Origin: RGIG4576 sp964536025
GTDB lineage: Bacteria; Bacteroidota; Bacteroidia; Bacteroidales; Muribaculaceae
Direction of reading: 5' to 3'
NCBI GenBank assembly: GCA_964536025.1
Contig: CAZHXA010000003.1
Span: forward strand, 28,302 to 92,301
Length of the DNA stretch: 64,000 bases
Below are positions 44,417-53,099 of the stretch, one piece after another. The notes beneath the pieces were generated by a model. The model was given only the letters and a program-made list of their open reading frames with translations, was not told the DNA's origin and ran no database searches. How positions within the stretch are numbered: position 1 is the stretch's first letter; every line of letters starts with the position of its first letter. The position numbers and the translations under genes are program-made.

Positions 44417-45970
44417 ATGAAAACCGCAAGATACCTTTTCAAAGCGATATTATCTGCATTAATATTATTGTTTTTTGCATCGCCTTCAATGGCTCAACAA
44501 GCACAAAACGCAAATTACCCTGACGACCCCGCTTTTAATATGCGTAAGGAATCGGAAAGAGGGCTTATCGTAGAACGCTCCTTCAATAATTCTACTATCT
44601 ATCCGGGGACATCACGCACAATTCAAATATATATACCTAAACAATACAGCGGAAAGGCTCCGGCTTGTTTACTCGTTTGCTTGGACGGAATAGTTTACAA
44701 TAAAATGACAACCGTAATGGACAATTTAATAGCATCAGGAGAAATGCCCATTACTATAGGTGTGTTTGTCAATCCGGGTGTTATCTATGACAGCGATGGT
44801 AACGTATTAAGATATAATCGCAGCAATGAATTTGACCGCATAGATGGCACATTTGCACGCTTTCTGGAAACCGAAATACTACCAATGGTAGAAAATATAA
44901 CACTCGAAGACGGACGAAAATTAAAAATATCCACCCAAGCTACCGACCACGCTATAACAGGAGCCAGCAGTGGAGGAATATGCTCTTTTGTTGCTGCTTG
45001 GTCACGTCCTGATTTATTCAGCAGAGTATATTGCACCGTTGGAACATTCGTTTCAATGCGAGGCGGAAACACCCTACCGGCTCTTATACGCAAAACCGAA
45101 CCAAAAGCTCTACGCATTTATCTGCACGATGGAGAATATGATGCATGGAACCCTTTATTCGGCGATTGGTTTGAATACAACAAATTAATGGAATCGGCTT
45201 TAAACTTCGCAGGTTATGAATATACCTATAAGTGGGATAGAAGCAAACACAATATCTATCATGGAACAAAGTTGTTCCCCGATGCAATGAGATGGCTATG
45301 GCGAAATCACCCACACGCACCCAAAGTGGGTAAAAGTTTAAACAATATGCTCAGCTCAATACTTATCGACGGCATGAATTGGGAGCAAATAAACCTCAAC
45401 GAATTCAATAACGCGATTTCTTCAAACAAAAAAACAAAAGACTCCGAATCCATAATGCTAAACAACGGAAATTGCTATAGCGTAAACAAAAAAGGAGAAA
45501 TAAGACTAAACAATAAAAAAGAAAAATCTTTAAAACTCAATACATTACCAACCGGAGGAACAAAAATTGCCATATACCCTGATGGAAAACTTCTCATTCA
45601 ATCAGAAAAACATTCCAACTGGCTAATTTCCTATACCGTAAACGAAGACGGAACATTAAGCAACGGAGAACAGTTTTACTGGTTGCATAACACGACAAAT
45701 AATGTCATAACCGAACCAAGCGACATGTACTTCGACACTTCGGGCAATTTATATATAGCAACCGTTTCCGGCATTCAAATCGCCGACCAAAACGGGCGGG
45801 TAAGAGCCATCTTGCCAAGTCCGGAAGGCAACATTATATCAATGAAAATGAGACACAACAAAATTTACATTCTAACCGATAGCGGGAAAACTTTCTGCCG
45901 TCAATTAGCATCAACAGCTCATAATCCGGCAGAACCTCCTACCTCCCCCACATCACAAGGTCAAGGCTGA
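44417..45970 (+). CDS. Exported esterase fused to a beta-propeller-like domain
   Basis: A 517-residue protein starting with a signal peptide (residues 1-26, ending SMAQ). Residues about 45-290 are an enterochelin-esterase-like alpha/beta hydrolase (PF00756): KAPACLLVCLDG strand, the nucleophile in ITGASSGGICSF near residue 183, YLHDGEYDAWN (candidate acid) and SKHNIYHG (candidate His). Residues about 330-500 look like an SMP-30/NHL-type beta-propeller, with EPSDMYFDTSGNLYIATVSGIQI and NIISMKMRHNKIYILT. A proline/serine tail ends it. This pairing is known from Bacteroidetes polysaccharide-related enzymes; the substrate is unknown. The ATG at 44417 is chosen because it begins the signal peptide and follows the -7 box. 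Confidence 0.82.
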   Translation: MKTARYLFKAILSALILLFFASPSMAQQAQNANYPDDPAFNMRKESERGLIVERSFNNSTIYPGTSRTIQIYIPKQYSGKAPACLLVCLDGIVYNKMTTVMDNLIASGEMPITIGVFVNPGVIYDSDGNVLRYNRSNEFDRIDGTFARFLETEILPMVENITLEDGRKLKISTQATDHAITGASSGGICSFVAAWSRPDLFSRVYCTVGTFVSMRGGNTLPALIRKTEPKALRIYLHDGEYDAWNPLFGDWFEYNKLMESALNFAGYEYTYKWDRSKHNIYHGTKLFPDAMRWLWRNHPHAPKVGKSLNNMLSSILIDGMNWEQINLNEFNNAISSNKKTKDSESIMLNNGNCYSVNKKGEIRLNNKKEKSLKLNTLPTGGTKIAIYPDGKLLIQSEKHSNWLISYTVNEDGTLSNGEQFYWLHNTTNNVITEPSDMYFDTSGNLYIATVSGIQIADQNGRVRAILPSPEGNIISMKMRHNKIYILTDSGKTFCRQLASTAHNPAEPPTSPTSQGQG

Positions 45971-46029
45971 GATTTTTTTAGTTAGATATTTTTTAACGTT
46001 TAAATTTCTTTTTTAATGCGAACAAATCT

Positions 46030-46037
46030 TATCTTTG
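46030..46037 (+). promoter_or_regulatory. -7 box of korAB
   Basis: TATCTTTG, about 84 bases before the korA ATG. No clear -33 element. Confidence 0.45.
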
Positions 46038-46121
46038 TCATGACTTTAAAACATTATCAAAATAAGCCATAAATACAATATTAATATAATTGCACTTGTG
46101 CATTAAATTAACTACTACATT

Positions 46122-47972
46122 ATGTTAGACAAAACCAATGTAAAAGTTCTCGAGAAAGTTGTAGTACGTTTCTCCGGCGACTCCGGTGATGGTATGCAAT
46201 TAGCAGGTAACATCTTCTCTAATGTATCGGCAGGCATCGGAAACCAAATCTCAACATTTCCCGATTATCCCGCCGAAGTACGTGCACCTCAAGGTACACT
46301 AAGCGGTGTTTCAGGATTTCAAGTCAGTATAGGTAAAGGGGTTCATACTCCGGGAGATAAAGCCGATGTGCTTGTATCGATGAATCCCGCTGCATTAAAA
46401 CAAAATGCAAAATTTCTTAAAGCCGGAGGTGTGGCAATCGTAGATATTGATTGCTTCAAAAAATCTGATTTGGAAAAAGCTCTTTTCACAACCGATGACC
46501 CTTATACTGAAATTAATCTCAAGGCTCAAGTTGTGGAAGTGCCTATGACCACAATGGTAAAAGCAGCTCTTGCCGACTCCGGCATGGATTTAAAAGCAAT
46601 CACTAAATGCAAAAACATGTTTGCTCTTGGTCTTGTTTGCTGGTTGTTTGACCGTCCGCTTGAAAATGCAATTCACTTGCTTGAAAATAAATTCGCAAAA
46701 AAACCGGCTATCGCTGAAGCTAACGCAAAAGTAATACGTGCCGGTTATGATTATGGCAATAATATACATGCCTCGGTTTCAACCTATCGCATAGAAACAG
46801 ATGACATACGTCCGGGAATCTATACCGATGTAAATGGTAATACTGCTACTGCATGGGGACTTATCATGGCATCAGAAAAAAGCGGTCTGCCTTTATTCTT
46901 AGGCAGCTACCCTATTACTCCTGCCACCGACGTTCTTCATGAATTGGCTAAGCGTAAAGACTTAGGCGTAAAAGCTTGCCAAATGGAAGACGAAATAGCC
47001 GGTATATGTTCTGCAATAGGTGCCTCTTTTGCCGGCAACCTTGCTGCAACAAGTACTTCAGGACCCGGTATAGCTCTAAAGAGTGAAGCTATGGGACTTG
47101 CTGTTATGGCTGAATTACCTTTGGTTATAATAGACGTACAACGTGGCGGACCTTCTACAGGACTTCCAACTAAGACCGAACAAACTGACCTTATGCAGTG
47201 TCTATATGGTCGAAACGGAGAATCACCTCTTGCTGTAGTTGCAGCAGCTTCTCCAACAGATTGCTTTAACATGGCTTTTGAAGCTGCTCGTATAGCTGTA
47301 GAACACATGACTCCGGTTATTCTTCTTACCGATGGATTTATCGCAAACGGTTCTTCGGCTTGGCGTATACCCGAAAACGATGAATATCCTACAATCAAGC
47401 CAAACTTTGTAAAACCTGAAATGCTTAACGAAGGATGGAAACCGTATAAGCGTAACGAAGAAACAATGGTTCGCTATTGGGCTGTACCGGGAACTGAAGG
47501 TTTCATGCATCGATTAGGTGGTTTGGAAAAAGACTATAATACAAGTGCAATATCAACCGACCCTACAAACCACGAAAAAATGGTGGCTGCACGTCAAGAA
47601 AAAGTCAACAGAATTGCCAATAATATTCCTGCACAAGAAGTACAAGGCAATATTGATGCCGACACTCTTCTTATAGGTTGGGGTGGTACTTACGGACACC
47701 TTTACACTGCTGTTGAAGAATTAAACGCAGCAGGTAAACCTGTGGCCTTTGCACACTTCCGTTATATAAATCCACTTCCGGCAAACACTTGTGAAATCAT
47801 CAAGAAATACAAGAAAGTGGTTGTAGCCGAACTAAACAACGGACAATTTGCCGACTTCTTACAAGCTAAATTCCCAATGGTAAACATCCAACGTATCAAT
47901 AAAGTACAAGGACAACCATTCATGGTTCAAGAAATCGTTGAAGGTCTAACTAAAATCATGGAGGAAAAATAA
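46122..47972 (+). CDS. korA: 2-oxoacid:ferredoxin oxidoreductase, fused gamma-alpha subunit
   Basis: A 616-residue subunit of 2-oxoglutarate (or related) ferredoxin oxidoreductase, which converts the 2-oxoacid and CoA to acyl-CoA and reduced ferredoxin. The gamma domain is at the N-terminus (about 1-190, VVVRFSGDSGDGMQLAGNI), followed by the alpha pyrimidine-binding domain with FLGSYPITPATDVLHEL near 265-280 and ATSTSGPGIALKSEAMGLAVMAELPLVIIDVQRGGPSTGLPTKTEQTDLM near 305-355. The C-terminal domain II ends with LLIGWGGTYGHLYTA. Two bases separate it from korB. Substrate (2-oxoglutarate against pyruvate or branched-chain) is inferred from the two-gene layout. Confidence 0.9.
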   Translation: MLDKTNVKVLEKVVVRFSGDSGDGMQLAGNIFSNVSAGIGNQISTFPDYPAEVRAPQGTLSGVSGFQVSIGKGVHTPGDKADVLVSMNPAALKQNAKFLKAGGVAIVDIDCFKKSDLEKALFTTDDPYTEINLKAQVVEVPMTTMVKAALADSGMDLKAITKCKNMFALGLVCWLFDRPLENAIHLLENKFAKKPAIAEANAKVIRAGYDYGNNIHASVSTYRIETDDIRPGIYTDVNGNTATAWGLIMASEKSGLPLFLGSYPITPATDVLHELAKRKDLGVKACQMEDEIAGICSAIGASFAGNLAATSTSGPGIALKSEAMGLAVMAELPLVIIDVQRGGPSTGLPTKTEQTDLMQCLYGRNGESPLAVVAAASPTDCFNMAFEAARIAVEHMTPVILLTDGFIANGSSAWRIPENDEYPTIKPNFVKPEMLNEGWKPYKRNEETMVRYWAVPGTEGFMHRLGGLEKDYNTSAISTDPTNHEKMVAARQEKVNRIANNIPAQEVQGNIDADTLLIGWGGTYGHLYTAVEELNAAGKPVAFAHFRYINPLPANTCEIIKKYKKVVVAELNNGQFADFLQAKFPMVNIQRINKVQGQPFMVQEIVEGLTKIMEEK

Positions 47973-47974
47973 TC

Positions 47975-48991
47975 ATGGAAGAAAAGAAACAATATACCAA
48001 TGCTGATTTTAAGAGCGACCAATATGTACGTTGGTGCCCGGGATGTGGCGACCACGCTATTCTTGCCATACTTCACAAAGCTATGGCTGAAGTAGGAGTT
48101 GCTCCACACATGACTGCAGTTATTTCAGGTATCGGCTGTAGTTCTCGCCTACCTTATTACATGAATACTTATGGCTTCCACACTATTCACGGACGTGGTG
48201 GTGCTATTGCAACCGGTTTCAAAACAGCTAATCCCAAAATGACCGTATGGCAAGTGTGTGGCGATGGCGACGGGCTCGCCATCGGTGGTAACCACTTCAT
48301 ACACGAAGTTCGCCGTAACGTTGACTTAAACGTGCTATTGCTTAACAACAAAATTTACGGATTAACAAAAGGACAATATTCTCCCACAAGCGACCGCGGT
48401 TTCGTTTGTAAATCGGCTCCTTATGGAACAACCGAAGACCCATTTGTGCCGGCAGAACTCGTATTTGGAGCAAGAGGTACTTTCTTTGGTCGTGGTATCG
48501 ATGTTGAATTAAAAGTATCACAAGAAGTCATGGTAGCTGCAGCTCGACACAAAGGCTGTTCTATCGTGGAAATGCTTCAAAACTGCGTGATATTCAACAA
48601 TGGTATCCATAATTTCATTACCGACAGAGAAACTCGTGCCGATCGCACTATACACCTTGTTCACGGAGAAAAAATGATTTTCGGCAAAGACATGAATAAA
48701 GGTATTGTTCAAGACGGTTTTGAACTAAAAGCTGTTGAAATAGGCAAAGACGGATACACTATAGATGATGTACTCGTACACGACGCACATTGCCAAAGCA
48801 ATTTCCTACATCAACAACTTGCTATGATGGACGGTCATAAGCTTCCTTTAGCTATTGGTGTAATTCGCGACGTAGAAGCTCCTGTTTACGACCAAGAAGT
48901 CGAAAAACAAGTTGCCGAAGTTAAAGCAAAGAAAGGTTACACTTGTTTACGCGACATGCTTCTTTCTGGAGAAACTTGGGAAGTGAAATAA
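47975..48991 (+). CDS. korB: 2-oxoacid:ferredoxin oxidoreductase, beta subunit
   Basis: A 338-residue thiamine-diphosphate-binding subunit. The TPP motif is VCGDGDGLAIGGNHFIHEVRRN near residues 90-110 followed by VLLLNNKIYGLTKGQYSPTS (the family GDG-x20-NN pattern), and the cluster-ligand cysteines are present in WCPGCGDHAILA at residues 15-26. The C-terminal part, GKEKMIFGKDMNKG-like, is standard. It starts two bases after korA, so the subunits are co-translated, and is followed by a strong terminator. The pair supplies reduced ferredoxin or succinyl-CoA in anaerobes; direction is not determined by sequence. Confidence 0.92.
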   Translation: MEEKKQYTNADFKSDQYVRWCPGCGDHAILAILHKAMAEVGVAPHMTAVISGIGCSSRLPYYMNTYGFHTIHGRGGAIATGFKTANPKMTVWQVCGDGDGLAIGGNHFIHEVRRNVDLNVLLLNNKIYGLTKGQYSPTSDRGFVCKSAPYGTTEDPFVPAELVFGARGTFFGRGIDVELKVSQEVMVAAARHKGCSIVEMLQNCVIFNNGIHNFITDRETRADRTIHLVHGEKMIFGKDMNKGIVQDGFELKAVEIGKDGYTIDDVLVHDAHCQSNFLHQQLAMMDGHKLPLAIGVIRDVEAPVYDQEVEKQVAEVKAKKGYTCLRDMLLSGETWEVK

Positions 48992-49022
48992 ACTGCTATA
49001 AAAGTTTTTTTTACAACAAAAT

Positions 49023-49063
49023 AAATCAGGATTGACTCCTTTTTTCGGTGTCAATCCTGATTT
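49023..49063 (+). terminator. Terminator of korAB
   Basis: AAATCAGGATTGAC at 49023-49036 pairs perfectly with GTCAATCCTGATTT at 49050-49063 around a 13-base loop, and a T-rich tail follows. Confidence 0.88.
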
Positions 49064-49141
49064 ATTTTTCTCTCTATAAGTTTTATCCAATAGCTACAAA
49101 TAATTATAAGCAACAAATAGTATGTGTTCACAGATTTTATA

Positions 49142-49149
49142 TAAATTTG
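49142..49149 (+). promoter_or_regulatory. -7 box of the GH26-like lipoprotein
   Basis: TAAATTTG, 36 bases before the ATG at 49186. No -33 TTTG is seen. Confidence 0.5.
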
Positions 49150-49185
49150 CAATAATTAATATCTTAAATTCAATAACTTACAATC

Positions 49186-50580
49186 ATGAAATATTGGCAA
49201 AACTTTTTAGCTATAGTTTTTATTATTATATATTGTTTTTGTATCGGGTGCAACAGTGAATCAAAACGAGAAACAGATGAGCCTCATTTACCCGACATTC
49301 CTGCCCAAGAGCCAAACACATCAATTGTAAAAGTTATTGCACAAACAATAACTCAAAACAGCATAGTAAAAGCACAAAACACATCTTCTCTTACTTTATC
49401 CTATTCGGCATCAATAAGCATAAATAACATCAACCTTATTACACTTAATAACCGAGTGGTTACTAATGCCGAAACTTGTGATAGCCTACTCGTTATTCCG
49501 CTCTCATTGGAACCTAATACCGAATATGTGTTAAAAGTTCAATCCGGAGCCATTTCTGCAGGTGAAAACAATACGGTAATTCCTTTCACATTAACTTTTC
49601 GCACTCAAGCTGTTGCCAATATAAACCAAACCAATGAAGATCCTTGCAATGTTTATGCGTCAATCGAAGTAAAGGCTTTATATGATTATTTTCGCTCGAT
49701 ATATGGAAAAAGCACAGTATTTGGTGCAACAGAACATCAATTTAACAGCTATGATTATTCCGAACTTTTGCATACGGAGACTCAACACTACCCTGCCATA
49801 CTCGAATATAAATTAAACAACATTCATGCTTTGAATTATGAGAATATTTCAAATATTTTAAAGCACAACAACGCCGGAGGTGTTATTTCTATATGTTGGC
49901 AATGGGTAACACCATCACAAAAAGACGATTTAAACAATTCATATTCTCTTGATAGTAGTTTTGACATAAAAAATGCTATCAATGCCGGCAATTGGGAATT
50001 TCTATTCGTAGAAAACGAATTGCAACATCTTGCAGAAATAATGCAAGTGCTGAAGAACGAAAATATTACTATTTTGTTTAATCCCATGCGAATAGCACAA
50101 AATCATTGGTGGAGTAAAAGAGGTGGAGCTTATTTTAAGGAATTATGGTGGCTTATTTACGACCGCCTTGCCATAAAATACCGATTAGACAATCTTATAT
50201 GGGTATGGAGTACGGAAACTACCGATATAACTTATGCCGAATTAAAACAATGGTATCCGGGCGATGAATACGTTGATATAATAGGAACAAACATTTATTC
50301 CGAGAATGTAAATTCTCAAATTGATCGATTTATTTTATTGAATGAGGCTTTTGATGGCAAAAAAATGCTTGCAATTACAGAATGTGGTAATATTCCGGAT
50401 ATATCAAAATGCTACGATTCAGGAGACACTTGGTTGTATTTATGTTCTAAATGTTCTATAAACAACGACAGCAATCCCTCTCTTGACTGCATTTATAAAT
50501 TAAACACGCCAAATCGTATCAAAGCACTATTAAATCACGAAAATGTGCTTACTTTGGACGATTTTTTCAATTTGAATTAG
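49186..50580 (+). CDS. GH26-like surface lipoprotein lacking the acid/base glutamate
   Basis: A 464-residue lipoprotein: signal peptide ending FCIGC (Cys22), a proline-rich linker, a bacterial Ig-like domain (about 45-140), and a GH26 glycoside hydrolase domain (about 155-460). GH26 landmarks are present: VVYPAILEY-type strand (HYPAILEY near 201), GGVISICWQW near 231-240, DNLIWVWST near 335, WYPGDEYVDIIGTNIY near 356 and the nucleophile glutamate in LAITECGN (Glu399). At the acid/base site, where mannanases usually have RPLHE, the sequence is NPMRIA (299-304), so Glu is replaced by Ile303. WHW is WQW. It may be a binding protein or have changed activity. Its neighbour 117 bases on is manA. 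Confidence 0.8.
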   Translation: MKYWQNFLAIVFIIIYCFCIGCNSESKRETDEPHLPDIPAQEPNTSIVKVIAQTITQNSIVKAQNTSSLTLSYSASISINNINLITLNNRVVTNAETCDSLLVIPLSLEPNTEYVLKVQSGAISAGENNTVIPFTLTFRTQAVANINQTNEDPCNVYASIEVKALYDYFRSIYGKSTVFGATEHQFNSYDYSELLHTETQHYPAILEYKLNNIHALNYENISNILKHNNAGGVISICWQWVTPSQKDDLNNSYSLDSSFDIKNAINAGNWEFLFVENELQHLAEIMQVLKNENITILFNPMRIAQNHWWSKRGGAYFKELWWLIYDRLAIKYRLDNLIWVWSTETTDITYAELKQWYPGDEYVDIIGTNIYSENVNSQIDRFILLNEAFDGKKMLAITECGNIPDISKCYDSGDTWLYLCSKCSINNDSNPSLDCIYKLNTPNRIKALLNHENVLTLDDFFNLN

Positions 50581-50609
50581 TTTAATGCATAAATATCAAG
50601 GAAAAATTG

Positions 50610-50617
50610 TATATTTG
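50610..50617 (+). promoter_or_regulatory. -7 box of manA
   Basis: TATATTTG, 80 bases before the manA ATG. No clear -33 element. Confidence 0.45.
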
Positions 50618-50697
50618 CAATAAATGTAATTGCATTACATCTATTGCTTTGAAATAACGATAATAATACATAACTGTTTTATGACAGTCAATAATAT

Positions 50698-51669
50698 ATG
50701 AATATAGGTTTTATTAAATTCCAACCATATTTAAAATCTGTGTTATGGGGGGGTGAAAAAATAGTACAATATAAAGGAATAAATACCAATCAAAGACAAA
50801 TTGGTGAAAGCTGGGAAATTTCCGGTATTCAAGGACGTGAATCTGTTGTATCTGAAGGCTCTAATTCCGGATTAACCATCGTTGAACTTATAAGAAAATA
50901 CAAAGGTGCTTTGGTTGGTGAAACAGTTTACAAAAAATATGGTGAAACGTTTCCTATTTTAGTAAAATTTATTGACGCTAAACAAGACCTCTCTTTACAA
51001 GTTCATCCTAATGATGAAATTGCAAAAAAAAGACACAACAGTTCAGGAAAAACAGAACTTTGGTATATTATTGACACCGACAATAACGCTAAAATAAATG
51101 TCGGTTTCATTCAAGAAATTTCAAAGAAAGAATATGAGCAACGCGTAGCCAATAACACTATAATGGATGTAGTGGCTTGTTTTAACTCTCATCCCGGCGA
51201 CATTTTTTACCTTCCTGCCGGACGTATTCATAGTATAGGTGCCGGAAATTTGATTGCTGAGATTCAACAAACTTGCGACATCACATATCGCGTGTACGAC
51301 TTTAACCGTCGTGATGCTCAGGGCAATGCTCGTGAATTGCACACCAAGTTGGCAAAACACGCTATCGACTACACCGTTCACAATAGCTATGTAACATCTT
51401 GCCCCGATAATAATCCAGGTGAAATTAATCTCATTAAATGCAAATATTTCAATACAAGCAGAATTATTCTTGATGATTCTTATGAAATAGATTCTCCTAA
51501 CGCCGATTCATTCCGCATCATCATGTGTTTAAAAGGTTGCGTGGAAATTACCGACGATAAAGGTAATAAGACTATGCTATCTCAAGGAGAAACTGTTTTG
51601 GTTCCGGCTATAACAGAAAAATTGTTTCTTTCAGGTAAAGCCGAACTTTTATCAACTACGGCTGTTTAA
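50698..51669 (+). CDS. manA: Mannose-6-phosphate isomerase, class I
   Basis: A 323-residue cytoplasmic zinc isomerase linking fructose 6-phosphate and mannose 6-phosphate. The zinc ligands are in place: Gln101 and His103 in LSLQVHPNDE, Glu120 in GKTELWYI and a His in LPAGRIHSIG near residue 178. The opening PYLKSVLWGGE and the GESWEIS block near 36-42 are typical of the short class I (Bacillus-like) type. With manC at 55 kb it could feed GDP-mannose for glycans. It converges with the transporter at 51666, the last four bases overlapping. Confidence 0.93.
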   Translation: MNIGFIKFQPYLKSVLWGGEKIVQYKGINTNQRQIGESWEISGIQGRESVVSEGSNSGLTIVELIRKYKGALVGETVYKKYGETFPILVKFIDAKQDLSLQVHPNDEIAKKRHNSSGKTELWYIIDTDNNAKINVGFIQEISKKEYEQRVANNTIMDVVACFNSHPGDIFYLPAGRIHSIGAGNLIAEIQQTCDITYRVYDFNRRDAQGNARELHTKLAKHAIDYTVHNSYVTSCPDNNPGEINLIKCKYFNTSRIILDDSYEIDSPNADSFRIIMCLKGCVEITDDKGNKTMLSQGETVLVPAITEKLFLSGKAELLSTTAV

Positions 51670-52376
51670 TTGACTTTATTAGATTCGTGTATTTGCCTAC
51701 ACCAATACACTACAGGTGTATCCAATAGGCTTGTTACTACATATATGGCATAGCTACTACAGAAAATCGTCCACAACACATCTGTTGGATAAATGCCATA
51801 GAAAGCGAGAAAGGTATATAAAAACGTATTAAACAACTGCGAAATCAATGTTGAACCGTTGTTTCTTATCCATAAACCACTATGAGCATTCCCAAATCGT
51901 TTTTTACACCAGTCCCACCATTTGTGATACAGCCACACATCGGTTAATTGTGAAACCAGATATACAAGCAACGACACACACACAATGCGTGGAGTTACTG
52001 CAAAAATAGTGTCAAAAGCACCCTTTGCCCAATCGTTTTCACTTGGTGTATATAACAACCATAATTGAGAAATCACCACAAATAGCACAGAACAAGCCGA
52101 ACCTATGATAACAGCCTTATTTGCTTCTTTTTTACCATGATTTTCGCTCAATACGTCTGTAATAAGAAATGTGCTGGCAAATAGAACATTACCTAATGTC
52201 ATTTCTATCCCGAACGCTTTCACCAACAAAAGCACTTCAATATTTGCCAATATTGTAACAAGTACATTCATTGCGATTAAGCCCGCTTTCCCATAAAGTT
52301 TGTAAAAAAGCATGACGCAACTATATATCAGTACAAAAGAAACTATAATAAGTAACTCGTTCATTTCTTCAATCAT
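51666..52376 (-). CDS. Queuosine precursor transporter
   Basis: A 236-residue membrane protein of the VUT/QPTR (YhhQ) family, which imports queuosine precursors such as preQ0, preQ1 or queuine. About six hydrophobic helices are seen, with family blocks FASTFLITDVLSENHGKKEANKAV near residues 65-90, AVTPRIVCVSLLVYLVSQLTDVWLYHKWWDWCKKR near 125-160 and LWIRNNGSTLISQLFNTFLYTFLAF near 165-195. The start ATG at 52376 overlaps the stop of the radical SAM gene (ATGA), so translation is coupled. Which precursor it carries cannot be told from sequence; the partner gene may help. Confidence 0.85.
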   Translation of the reverse strand: MIEEMNELLIIVSFVLIYSCVMLFYKLYGKAGLIAMNVLVTILANIEVLLLVKAFGIEMTLGNVLFASTFLITDVLSENHGKKEANKAVIIGSACSVLFVVISQLWLLYTPSENDWAKGAFDTIFAVTPRIVCVSLLVYLVSQLTDVWLYHKWWDWCKKRFGNAHSGLWIRNNGSTLISQLFNTFLYTFLAFYGIYPTDVLWTIFCSSYAIYVVTSLLDTPVVYWCRQIHESNKVN

Positions 52377-53077
52377 TTTGCCCCAACACCAAAGTCGGTA
52401 TTATGCAATAATATATCCACCCTGTCATTGTCTTTAAACAGTGGGTACACTTCTTTTATGAATATTTTTCTCACTGAGTCATCAGGCTGTAATGGTGCCG
52501 TATTTTCTATCATGATGTTCACGCACACGCGTTCAAACCATTTTAAGCCGGATTCAATATCTTGCTTCATTGATGATGCCGTTTGACCGGGAAGACCGAA
52601 CAGCAAGCAACATTCGTCAAAATAAGTGCTTATTCGTGCCGGGTCCGACTCTCTTACACCTTTCAACATCACATTTTCACGATAGGAGTAATCAAATGTT
52701 TCTATACCCGTTTTTATTTTAACGGTTACCCCTATTTTTGCAAAACGTTCTCGTAATTGAGGTATGTAATTCCTATACAACCAATGACATTCAAAATGTA
52801 TGATTTTAATAGCTCGTTTTCGACAAGTTTCCTCTATTAGTTGCAACGTACTGTCGTCAAGCTCGCAAAAAGAGCCGGAATTAATCACTTCAAGCACTTT
52901 ATATTTCCCGGTAACTTGTGATAGAGCTTTCTCATTGATAAGTAAATTCTCTTGCTCGTTTTGCGACTCGTCTTCATGATAATCACAAAACGCACAACGC
53001 TTATAGCGACACCCTTTCCCTCGCAACAATATTATCTCACGGGGATTTTTATCACTTATCACCGAATACCTTTGCAT
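52373..53077 (-). CDS. Radical SAM protein coupled to the queuosine transporter
   Basis: A 234-residue small radical SAM protein. Its cluster motif is C-x4-C-x2-C (CRYKRCAFC, about residues 23-31), one residue longer than the canonical C-x3-C-x2-C. The rest fits the fold: VLEVINSGSFCELDDSTLQLIEETC near 60-85, IIHFECHWLYR near 94 and KTGIETFDYSYRENV near 121. No extra cluster motif is seen. Because it is translationally coupled to a queuosine-precursor transporter, a role in releasing or modifying a queuosine precursor is likely; a radical SAM queuine lyase (QueL) has been described elsewhere, and this could be related. Its assignment is inference. The obgE gene lies 22 bases upstream. Confidence 0.75.
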   Translation of the reverse strand: MQRYSVISDKNPREIILLRGKGCRYKRCAFCDYHEDESQNEQENLLINEKALSQVTGKYKVLEVINSGSFCELDDSTLQLIEETCRKRAIKIIHFECHWLYRNYIPQLRERFAKIGVTVKIKTGIETFDYSYRENVMLKGVRESDPARISTYFDECCLLFGLPGQTASSMKQDIESGLKWFERVCVNIMIENTAPLQPDDSVRKIFIKEVYPLFKDNDRVDILLHNTDFGVGAK

Positions 53078-53099
53078 ACCGTTAACGAAGCCGTATTTT

